From: Anaerolineales bacterium
Lineage (GTDB): Bacteria; Chloroflexota; Anaerolineae; Anaerolineales; DRMV01
DNA: 11,312 nt
Reading direction: 5' to 3'
NCBI GenBank assembly: GCA_015484985.1
Contig: WFUL01000026.1
Coordinates: 1-11,312 of the forward strand
A program made the translations under genes and the position numbers. The notes below the pieces were generated by a model. It had not been told where the DNA came from. It saw nothing but the letters and a program-made list of their open reading frames with translations, and ran no database searches. This document shows positions 1 through 6,493 of this stretch, piece after piece. Position 1 is the first letter of the stretch. The number at the start of each line of letters is the position of its first letter.

Positions 1-154
1 GTCCTTTTCAAACCGGTAATAGTCCGTATGCATATTGACTCCCCGCAATCCCTTCCTGCACGTAGACGGAGGGCAAATCCGGGACGGTGAAGGGCGCCTT
101 GTCTTCCTGCGGGGAGTCAATATGCATACGGACTATTACCGGTTTGAAAAGGAC
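1..154. repeat. Perfect 47-bp inverted repeat with 60-bp loop at the window edge (probable assembly or chimera artefact)
   Basis: Bases 1-47 are the exact reverse complement of bases 108-154, with no mismatch; pairing stops at 48/107. The left arm starts at the first base of the window, so the repeat may continue beyond it. The right arm lies inside conserved coding sequence of the glycoside hydrolase gene (residues 25-40 as read here). A natural hairpin that duplicates conserved coding sequence with full identity is unlikely. Fold-back chimeras at contig ends, or amplification chimeras, produce exactly this pattern. The repeat is seen directly; the artefact explanation is inferred. Confidence 0.95.
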
Positions 155-1543
155 CCCGAAGCTCCCTGGCGTTACGCCACCCAGGGCGATGTGCGCTTCC
201 TGGCCTCCCTGGGCGCCACGGTCATCCGTTTGGGTCTGCACTGGCGGTATTTCGAAACCTCCATGGGTTTCGACCTCATTGACACGTACCTGTCCTGGGC
301 CGAGGAGGCCGGGCTCTACGTCATCCTGGATATGCACGTGGTCCCGCCCGAGGACGACATCCTGGAAGGCAAAATCTGGCAGGACCCCGCCGCGCAGGCC
401 CGCTTCATCGAAATCTGGACCGCGCTGGCGTCTCGTTACGCCAACCGGGAGGTAGTTGCGGGCTACGACCTGTTCAACGAACCCAATCCCCCGGACCCCG
501 AGATGTGGTGGGAACTGGCGGAAAAGACCCGACGCGCCATCCGCCAGGTCGACCCTTATCACATCATCTTCGTCCAGGGTCCTCTGGGAGCCAGACCCGA
601 CGTCTACCGCCTGCTCCCCGACAACAACCTGGTCTACTCCTACCACGACTACACGCCCTTCGTCGTGACTCACGCCGGCGCGGACTGGATAAACGATACC
701 CCGGTCCCCACGGATTACGTCTACCCCGGCCGGGTACTGGTGGACGTGGTTCCGGTGGAGCCATCGCCGGAAAGCCCCCTCCTCACGTCGCCCATAGCCT
801 CGTGGCAGTTCTGGCGCAGCGAGGTCTTCCGCGTCCCTGAGGACGACATTTCCTGGGCCTCTCCCCGACTCTTCGGCCGGGGAAACACCGGGCGTGTCTG
901 GTTCGACGACATCCAGTGGTTCCACAACGGCGTCCCCGTCCCGGTGCTCAACGGGCATCTGAACAAGCCCTCGCGTGTACGCCCGGGCCAGCCCGCCAAC
1001 TGGTTCTTCGAAGGTCACAAGGCCGAAGGGGCCTGGAGTCGCAAAGTCAAGCGCTCGGGGAAGGGAAGCGCCTACCTGGCCAGCCATCACGATGACGGCT
1101 ACGGGGCCTGGGCCCAAGCTCAGGGCATCTGGACCGAGCCGCTGCTCCAAGTGACTCCTGGCGACACCTTGCAAGTGCAGGGCTGGATTTACGCGCCCGA
1201 AAACCGGGGGGAAGTGGGCCTGGGTGTGGTGTATCTCCGGGGCATCTTCAAGGAGTACGCCCGGGAACAGCTGTGGGAAAAGATGCGGCCCTATGTGGAA
1301 TGGGCCCAGACCCATGGCGTCCCCCTGTTCGTGGGGGAATTCGGAAGCATCTCTTCAGCGCCTCAAGGGTCCCGCGCCCGGCTCATCGCGGACAAAATCC
1401 AGCTCATGAACGCCGCCGGCGTGCACTGGGCGTTGTGGGCCTACCGCGACGGCTCGCCCCCCTCTTTTGGGTTGACCTGGGACGGAGAATTCGACATGGC
1501 CTTGATTCGGATTCTGGAAGAAGGCTTTCGAGCCCGCCCGTAA
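35..1543 (+). CDS. GH5-type glycoside hydrolase (cellulase superfamily) with large inserted beta-sandwich-like domain; 5' end unreliable
   Basis: A retaining glycoside hydrolase of the GH5 (TIM-barrel, clan A) type, acting on a beta-linked polysaccharide or oligosaccharide; the substrate cannot be read from sequence. The start resembles the usual GH5 N-terminus (G-R-L-V-F-L-R-G-V-N, 20-29), followed by R65, H101 in an I-L-D-M-H strand, acid/base E149 in F-N-E-P, H204 and Y206 in Y-H-D-Y, nucleophile E435 in V-G-E-F-G and W468 near the end. Residues about 232-408, between the strand carrying H204 and the nucleophile strand, are extra. They contain carbohydrate-binding-module-like signatures (V-W-F-D-D-I at 288-293, L-N-G at 305-307, V-T-P-G-D-T at 373-378). 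The TTG start at 35 and residues 1-4 come from the inverted repeat, so the true start and any signal peptide are missing. Native sequence is trustworthy from about base 48. The stop is 7 bp from the convergent mutL stop. Confidence 0.85.
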   Translation: MTPRNPFLHVDGGQIRDGEGRLVFLRGVNMHTDYYRFEKDPEAPWRYATQGDVRFLASLGATVIRLGLHWRYFETSMGFDLIDTYLSWAEEAGLYVILDMHVVPPEDDILEGKIWQDPAAQARFIEIWTALASRYANREVVAGYDLFNEPNPPDPEMWWELAEKTRRAIRQVDPYHIIFVQGPLGARPDVYRLLPDNNLVYSYHDYTPFVVTHAGADWINDTPVPTDYVYPGRVLVDVVPVEPSPESPLLTSPIASWQFWRSEVFRVPEDDISWASPRLFGRGNTGRVWFDDIQWFHNGVPVPVLNGHLNKPSRVRPGQPANWFFEGHKAEGAWSRKVKRSGKGSAYLASHHDDGYGAWAQAQGIWTEPLLQVTPGDTLQVQGWIYAPENRGEVGLGVVYLRGIFKEYAREQLWEKMRPYVEWAQTHGVPLFVGEFGSISSAPQGSRARLIADKIQLMNAAGVHWALWAYRDGSPPSFGLTWDGEFDMALIRILEEGFRARP

Positions 1544-1550
1544 AAAGCCC

Positions 1551-3353
1551 CTATCCCCGACGACCGAACTTGCGTTCCAGCAAGTCCACGGGGATGTGTA
1601 TCATGGTCGGTCGGCCGTGAGGACAGGTGCGGGGGTTTTCACACCGTAACAGATCCTGGAGCAGGCGCTCCTGGGCCTCCCGGGGCAGCGTCTGTCCCCC
1701 TTTCACGGCTAAGCGTTTGCAAATGCGGGCAATCAGTCGGGCCTCCCGGTCGCGAGCCAGGGGCTCCTCGTTCTCCTCGAAATCCTCCACCAACACCCGC
1801 AAGGCCGCGGCCGCATCCCCATGGGCCAACACCGCGGGCAGGGCCCGGACCTGGAAGGTGTTGGGGCCGAAAGGTTCCACCTCGAATCCCCAACGCTCCA
1901 GGGTCTCCAGGTACCCCTCCAGGACCCGAGCCTGGGGCGGAGGCAGACGGACCACAACGGGTTGGAGCAGGGGCTGCCGGGAAACCTGACCGGTGCGCCG
2001 CTGGGCCATGAGTTGCTCGAACAGCACACGTTCGTGGGCGGCATGCTGGTCGATGAGGTAGAGCCCATCGGGGCCTTCCGCCACCAGGTAGGTCGCGGCC
2101 ACCTGTCCGATGAGACGCAACAGAGGAGACTCTACCAGCGGGGGCGAGGAGGTTTCGTCCCCGGCTCTGGCAAAGGCCAAGGACGATGGGGACGGGGGTT
2201 CCGACTCTGTCTCCTGCGAGGCCTCGGGCGATACCCCGGCTTCTGTTGGGGAAGCCTCTTGAGACGGAGGCTGTTCTTCCCAGGGCAGGGAACGCGGTCG
2301 GCCGGAGGCGTCCAGCAAGTCCCATTCGGTTATGGGTGTAGGAGTCAGGGGGGAATGGGCCAACAGTGCCTTGCGCACGGCGTGTTGCACGGCCCGAAAG
2401 ACCCGGTCGGGATGCCGGAAGCGCACCTCGGCCTTGGTGGGATGTACGTTCACGTCCACCGTTTCGGGCGGCAATTCAAGAAAGAGCACGACGAGGGGAT
2501 AGCGCCCTTTCATCAGGAAAGTGTGATACCCCTGCAAGACCGCGCGCACCAGGGCCGGGTCCTGAACGGGGCGGCCGTTGACGAAGAAGAGCATGTCCCG
2601 AGAGTGGCTGCGGTTGAGCTCGGGGGCACCAATCCAGCCGTGGACGCGCAAGGGCTCATCCTCGTACAGCACCGGGAACATCCGTTGGACCACCCGCGGG
2701 CCGTGAATGGCGACCAGCACGTTCTCCACCTGGCCGGAACCGTCGGTGTGCAGGACCAGACGGCCGTCGTGCTCCAGGCGAAAACGCACTTGAGGGTAGG
2801 CCAGCGCGTAACGCAGCACCGTTTCGTCAATGGCCCTGCGTTCGGTAGCCGGGGTTTTGAGGAACTTCCGCCGCGCGGGCACGTTGAAAAAAAGATGTTC
2901 CACCCGCACCGTCGTACCCTGGGGTGCGGCCACCGGGCGCACCGGTCCGAGGATGCGCCCACCTTCCACCCGAATGACGGCACCGGTGGATGCCTCGGGA
3001 GGACGGGAAATCAAGGTCAAGTGGGAAACCGAAGCAATGGCCGCCAGGGCTTCGCCCCGAAAGCCCAGGGTGTGGATGCGAAACAGGTCCTCGGGCTTCC
3101 CCACTTTGCTGGTGGTGTGACGGGAGACGGCCAGGGCCAGTTCGTCGGCCGGGATACCGTAGCCGTCGTCCCGGACTTCAATGAGGGTCCGCCCGGCGTC
3201 TCGAATCCGGACCTCAATCCGCTTGGCCTGGGCATCCAAAGCGTTCTCGATGAGTTCCTTAACCACCGAGGCCGGGCGTTCCACCACTTCGCCCGCGGCA
3301 ATCTGGGAAATCAACGTAGGAGGAAGGGGTCGAATGGGTTTCCGTTGGGCCAT
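1551..3353 (-). CDS. mutL: DNA mismatch repair protein MutL, endonuclease type
   Basis: MutL links MutS mismatch recognition to strand removal. Its 600 residues are a normal length. The N-terminal GHKL ATPase shows E36-N37 in the E-L-I-E-N-A-L-D-A motif, the D-D-G-Y-G-I-P loop (62-68) and G-F-R-G-E-A-L (97-103). A Pro/Glu/Ser-rich linker covers about 335-408. The C-terminal dimerisation domain carries the metal-binding nicking motif DQHA(X)2E(X)4E at 435-446, C-P-H-G-R-P at 577-582 and a terminal F-G-R (596-598). This points to a latent endonuclease, as in bacteria without MutH. Q-P-L-L-Q-P at 460-465 fits the sliding-clamp-binding pattern QxxLxP. The ATG at 3353 is 3 bp after the moaC stop, so the two are probably cotranscribed; the ribosome-binding site is weak, which suggests coupling. 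No mutS lies in the window. Confidence 0.97.
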   Translation of the reverse strand: MAQRKPIRPLPPTLISQIAAGEVVERPASVVKELIENALDAQAKRIEVRIRDAGRTLIEVRDDGYGIPADELALAVSRHTTSKVGKPEDLFRIHTLGFRGEALAAIASVSHLTLISRPPEASTGAVIRVEGGRILGPVRPVAAPQGTTVRVEHLFFNVPARRKFLKTPATERRAIDETVLRYALAYPQVRFRLEHDGRLVLHTDGSGQVENVLVAIHGPRVVQRMFPVLYEDEPLRVHGWIGAPELNRSHSRDMLFFVNGRPVQDPALVRAVLQGYHTFLMKGRYPLVVLFLELPPETVDVNVHPTKAEVRFRHPDRVFRAVQHAVRKALLAHSPLTPTPITEWDLLDASGRPRSLPWEEQPPSQEASPTEAGVSPEASQETESEPPSPSSLAFARAGDETSSPPLVESPLLRLIGQVAATYLVAEGPDGLYLIDQHAAHERVLFEQLMAQRRTGQVSRQPLLQPVVVRLPPPQARVLEGYLETLERWGFEVEPFGPNTFQVRALPAVLAHGDAAAALRVLVEDFEENEEPLARDREARLIARICKRLAVKGGQTLPREAQERLLQDLLRCENPRTCPHGRPTMIHIPVDLLERKFGRRG

Positions 3354-3356
3354 GTT

Positions 3357-3857
3357 TCACTCGAGTTTGATGTGGCCGCTACGGCCACCCTTTTTTTCCA
3401 CCAGGCGTACGTTCGTGATGCGGACGGTCTTCTCCACCGCTTTGGTCATGTCGTACACCGTGAGGGCGGCAACCGCGACCGCGGTAAGGGCTTCCATTTC
3501 CACGCCAGTGCTCGCCGTAGTTCGCACCGTGACGGTAATCTCCACCCCGGGCCAATCAGAGCGCAGGGCAAGTTGTACGTCCACATGGGTCAACGGGAGG
3601 GGATGGCAGAGAGGAATGAGTTCCCAGGTGCGTTTGGCGGCTTGAATGCCGGCAATCTGGGCCACCGTCAAAACATCACCCTTTTTGAGGGCGCCCTCAC
3701 GCAGCAACTGGAAAGTCTCGGGGCGCATATGGACCTCACCTCGTGCCACGGCGACCCGTTCCGTAGGCGGTTTCGCGCCCACGTCCACCATACGCACCCG
3801 ACCCTGGGCATCCACATGGGTCAGTTGCGTCTCGCGCCCTTGAGATAAAGCACTCAT
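3357..3857 (-). CDS. moaC: Cyclic pyranopterin monophosphate synthase MoaC
   Basis: MoaC converts the MoaA product 3',8-cyclo-7,8-dihydro-GTP to cyclic pyranopterin monophosphate, an early cytoplasmic step of molybdenum cofactor synthesis. The 166-residue length is typical. Family motifs are clear: K-K-G-D-V (58-62), A-G-I-Q-A-A-K-R-T-W (69-78), L-I-P-L-C-H-P-L (80-87), T-G-V-E-M-E-A-L-T (117-125) and Y-D-M-T-K-A (135-140). By spacing from E. coli MoaC, the catalytic Lys51, His77, Asp128 and Lys131 correspond to K59, H85, D136 and K139, all present. The ATG at 3857 is supported by a good Shine-Dalgarno sequence at 3865-3871. No other mo-cofactor gene is in the window, so the pathway must be encoded elsewhere. 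The gene lies directly upstream of mutL. Confidence 0.97.
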   Translation of the reverse strand: MSALSQGRETQLTHVDAQGRVRMVDVGAKPPTERVAVARGEVHMRPETFQLLREGALKKGDVLTVAQIAGIQAAKRTWELIPLCHPLPLTHVDVQLALRSDWPGVEITVTVRTTASTGVEMEALTAVAVAALTVYDMTKAVEKTVRITNVRLVEKKGGRSGHIKLE

Positions 3858-3864
3858 GAGAGTT

Positions 3865-3871
3865 TCTCCTT
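3865..3871 (-). promoter_or_regulatory. Ribosome-binding site of moaC
   Basis: On the minus strand this reads AAGGAGA, ending 7 bases before the ATG at 3857. It supports that start. Confidence 0.75.
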
Positions 3872-3893
3872 GTCACCCGGGATTTCTGCCTCA

Positions 3894-3922
3894 AGCATAG
3901 CCCAGGAGGTCCGGGGGAGCAA
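3894..3922 (-). promoter_or_regulatory. Candidate sigma-70-type promoter for moaC-mutL
   Basis: On the minus strand, TTGCTC (3922-3917) and TATGCT (3899-3894) are separated by 17 bases. The -10 matches 4 of 6 consensus positions and the -35 matches 3 of 6. It would start transcription near 3887, giving a leader of about 30 bases that contains the moaC ribosome-binding site. The 108-bp gap behind the upstream gene is consistent with an independent promoter. This is prediction only. Confidence 0.4.
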
Positions 3923-3965
3923 TACCTGGGCGCAGTCCGCGGTCCGCCGTCCACTGGCACCGCTC

Positions 3966-5480
3966 TCACTCTCCTTCCATCACTGGACGCACCACCACTT
4001 GAGTACGAAAACCAGCAGGCATCCAGGGCCAGCCCGAGGGGCTCAACTCCACGTGGGGTGCTTCCGCGAGCCAAGGCCACGCCTCAAGGCCTCGTTGCAC
4101 CCAGGCCACCGGCCGAACCGCCAGGGCCCAGGCTACCTGTCGGGTGTCCAGTTGGGGTACTTCCCACCACTGCACCTCCAATCTGCCAGTATATGGAGGG
4201 CCCTCTCCTTGGTCGACTTGCAAGGTGAAGCGCATTAAACCGGGCCAGGGTTGCCATCCTGGGTCCCTCCCTTGAGCCATCAAACCGTTGACCAAAGCCT
4301 GAATAGGCTCTCGGGGCACCACCCAGACGCGAAATCGCTGACGGACATAAAGTACAGCCGAAGATCCAGGAGTACCTGTCGGTGGCTGCACCTGCACCTC
4401 CAACACTCCTGTGGCACGCAAAGAACCGGGCACGACCACTGCCTGAACGGGAACCACCAAGGGCGCCAAAGCAGAGGCCCTGGCCCACAACCAAGCACTC
4501 AATTCATCTAAAGCGCGATCGCGGTCGCGGGTCGTCACTGTAGGCAAAGAAACCGAAGAACCGCCTGTGGCCGGCGCAGGATTGGTGACGGTCACCCACT
4601 GGTCCCAGGGAGGATCGACCAAGCGCAGGCGATGGGGAGGCAAATTCCCTTCTTCCCCTGGACGCACCGCCCGAGCCTTGAGCAACAGGGTGGCCCCTGG
4701 CCCCGGAGGAAGGGTCCCTCCTTCCTCCAAGACGAAGTCCATCTGGCCCTCTACATCCCGTACCCGCAGGCCCGCGGGCAGCACCACGGTCCGGTTCGTC
4801 AGGCTGGTCCACAACAGGGACACCTGAGCCGTATCGGTGGGCACCCGGGTGACTCCTGTAGCCCGAACGATCCGCCATCCCTCCACCTCGATCACCATGG
4901 TCTCCAAGGGGAGACCCCGCACCGATGGAACCACGCCATCAAAATCCGGGGAAAGCAGCACCTGGACCTCTCGCGTGTTCTTACGGGCCGTCACAGGGAG
5001 CACCACCCGGGCCTGGGGCCCAAAAAATCCTGCCAGCAGGGCCAGGGCCAGCAGGGCGAGCACACCGCTCACGGCCCGCGTCCACAAAGGTGCCCGCACC
5101 TGCTCCCGCGACCGCGGCAAGCCCAGGAATCGGGCCGTTTCTGCCAGGGCAGCCCGTCCCCGAGGGCCGCGGCGTCGCCGTCGACGACGGCGGGGGATGC
5201 GCCACACCCTTCGATAGGCGGCCTCCACCGAAGGGAATACGGGCAGTCCGGCCTCTTCCACCCAACGGGCCGTCGGGCGATTGCGGGTCACCACGGCCAC
5301 CTGCAAGCCCAGACCTCGGGCCCGTCGGGCCACCTGAACCCAAGGGAGAACACCTTGCATGTAGGCCGGCCCCTCTCGAGGAAGCACCAGCAACACCCTG
5401 GGGGACTGGGCCCACTGAAGCCGGTCCCAAAGCCAGGGGCCATCGGCATCGGAGGGTACGCGAATCACGGCAATGCGCAT
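3966..5480 (-). CDS. Membrane-anchored baseplate J/gp47-like domain protein, function unknown
   Basis: A 504-residue protein of unknown role. Residues 1-93 look like a small cytoplasmic alpha/beta (Rossmann-like) domain: strands R-V-L-L-V-L-P (28-34) and L-Q-V-A-V-V-T (59-65), ending with G-L-P-V-F-P-S-V (78-85). An arginine tract (eight in a row, 97-104) follows, then one hydrophobic helix at about 136-154. The rest should be outside the membrane. Residues about 155-340 resemble the baseplate J/gp47 family: V-P-T-D-T-A-Q-V (213-220), V-L-P-A-G (233-237), K-A-R-A-V-R-P-G-E-E-G-N (268-279), V-T-V-T-N-P-A-P-A-T-G-G (296-307), then V-T-T-R-D-R-D. The remainder (about 345-504) is beta-rich without motifs I recognise. 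The ATG at 5480 has no good Shine-Dalgarno sequence, but an in-frame stop four codons upstream leaves no earlier start. It lies 95 bp behind the recombinase-like gene and is probably in the lon operon. I recall proteins of this architecture from Chloroflexota; no function is established to my knowledge. Confidence 0.75.
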   Translation of the reverse strand: MRIAVIRVPSDADGPWLWDRLQWAQSPRVLLVLPREGPAYMQGVLPWVQVARRARGLGLQVAVVTRNRPTARWVEEAGLPVFPSVEAAYRRVWRIPRRRRRRRRGPRGRAALAETARFLGLPRSREQVRAPLWTRAVSGVLALLALALLAGFFGPQARVVLPVTARKNTREVQVLLSPDFDGVVPSVRGLPLETMVIEVEGWRIVRATGVTRVPTDTAQVSLLWTSLTNRTVVLPAGLRVRDVEGQMDFVLEEGGTLPPGPGATLLLKARAVRPGEEGNLPPHRLRLVDPPWDQWVTVTNPAPATGGSSVSLPTVTTRDRDRALDELSAWLWARASALAPLVVPVQAVVVPGSLRATGVLEVQVQPPTGTPGSSAVLYVRQRFRVWVVPREPIQALVNGLMAQGRDPGWQPWPGLMRFTLQVDQGEGPPYTGRLEVQWWEVPQLDTRQVAWALAVRPVAWVQRGLEAWPWLAEAPHVELSPSGWPWMPAGFRTQVVVRPVMEGE

Positions 5481-5575
5481 GGCATCAAATCAGGAGGAAG
5501 TTTGGAAGACCGGTTGAATGGCTCACCCCACCCGTCGAGGGAACCGAAGCCGCACCATCCCAATGCGCCACCCGC

Positions 5576-6493
5576 TTACGGATATGGCTCGGTGGACGGC
5601 ACCTGGGCATCCAGGCGCACCAACTTGCGGGCCACGTCCTTCCACTGAACCGGCGAAAGGCCCAACTTCTCGCGCAAGGCCTCGGGCTCCATACCCTGCC
5701 GCCAGTCCCGCAGCGCCGCGGTCCAACGGCACATGGCAAAGGAAAGGCGCCGCGGCAATCCGGCTTCCTTCCCCAAGCCCTCCAGTACGTATTCCACCCC
5801 TCGGGGGGACCAGGGGAACACCCGTTCCACCACCACATACTGGGCCTGATACTCCCGAAAGGCGGCCACCCATTCGGCGGGGAGGTCCAGCCGGCGCTCC
5901 TTGTAACGATGGCTGGGTTTGGGATAACGAACGAAGAGGTAGGGCGCGCCCGCACCTTCCAAAACCAAGTGCCGCACCCGCAGGTTGAGGACCTCCCCTT
6001 TCTTCATGCCCGTGGTGTAGAGCAGGAAAAAGAGCACAAATGGACGGGCGTCGGGCTTCATGCCCCGCCTCAAGGCCATGGCCGTCTCCAGCACCTTGGC
6101 CACCTCCTGCGGAGTCAGCACGTGGGGCAGCGGGGTGGTCACGCTGCGCTGGACCAGCCGCTCCGCGGGATTGCCGGGGATGACGCCATAGGCATGGAGC
6201 CACCGGAAGAAAGCCTTGAGGCTGGTGATACGCCGGGCCAGACTCTTGGGGCTGCACGGCACCCCCCGGTGGAACTGAAGCCATTCCAGAAAGCCCTCCA
6301 GGTCCTGTTGATGGATGCGACCGATGGGCCGCTCCGGCGACAGGTACCGGGCCAGTAAGCGCAGGTCGCTCACGAAGCCGCGAACCGTGTAGGGGGAACG
6401 GCCTTCTTCCTCCAGGTAGCGTTCCCACACTCGCAACGCGGGACCCAGAGGGGTCTCCGCGGTCAAAGGGAGCAGTTCCGTTGGTTGGGTCAT
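5576..6493 (-). CDS. Degenerate tyrosine recombinase (XerC/D-like), probably catalytically inactive
   Basis: This 305-residue protein has the full two-domain layout and normal length of XerC/D recombinases. The N-terminal SAM-like core-binding domain covers about 15-112, with Y-T-V-R-G-F-V-S-D-L (35-44) and S-L-K-A-F-F-R-W-L (91-99). The C-terminal domain covers about 125-295. The active site is eroded. In box I, the usual T-G-L-R reads T-G-M-K, so Arg becomes K164. The beta-hairpin Lys (K198) and the second Arg (R256, in C-R-W) remain. The box II His is A253, the L-G-H His is L279, and there is no Tyr where the nucleophile should be (about 288); the only later Tyr is Y304, at the very end. 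Strand cleavage is therefore not expected; a DNA-binding or structural role is possible. The ATG overlaps the lon stop as ATGA, so the genes are translationally coupled. The family is seen clearly; inactivity is inferred. Confidence 0.85.
   Translation of the reverse strand: MTQPTELLPLTAETPLGPALRVWERYLEEEGRSPYTVRGFVSDLRLLARYLSPERPIGRIHQQDLEGFLEWLQFHRGVPCSPKSLARRITSLKAFFRWLHAYGVIPGNPAERLVQRSVTTPLPHVLTPQEVAKVLETAMALRRGMKPDARPFVLFFLLYTTGMKKGEVLNLRVRHLVLEGAGAPYLFVRYPKPSHRYKERRLDLPAEWVAAFREYQAQYVVVERVFPWSPRGVEYVLEGLGKEAGLPRRLSFAMCRWTAALRDWRQGMEPEALREKLGLSPVQWKDVARKLVRLDAQVPSTEPYP

Noticed and set aside
8..1315. A 435-codon open frame on the minus strand opposite the GH5 gene
   Set aside because: It is antisense to a gene with clear catalytic motifs, and part of it lies in the suspect inverted repeat. 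No recognisable family.
1523..1549. GGCTTT/AAAGCC dyad across the GH5 stop as a two-way terminator
   Set aside because: The 6-bp stem has a 15-base loop and no T-run follows in either useful position.
1821..3848. A 675-codon open frame on the + strand opposite mutL and moaC
   Set aside because: It is antisense to two certain genes, resembles no family, and is rich in His, Gly, Arg and Gln as expected of mirror frames in high-GC DNA.
5492..5519. A perfect AGGAGG on the + strand before an ATG at 5518
   Set aside because: The spacing is 20 bases and the frame behind it is antisense to the recombinase-like gene, with no recognisable product.
5576..5700. Loss of the recombinase Tyr through a frameshift near the 3' end
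   Set aside because: I read the other two frames over the C-terminal region and found no L-G-H...Y motif that a single shift would restore.
5576..6493. Recombinase-like gene as evidence for a mobile element or integration site
   Set aside because: It lacks the catalytic Tyr, is coupled to lon, and no flanking attachment repeats, tRNA or other phage genes are visible.
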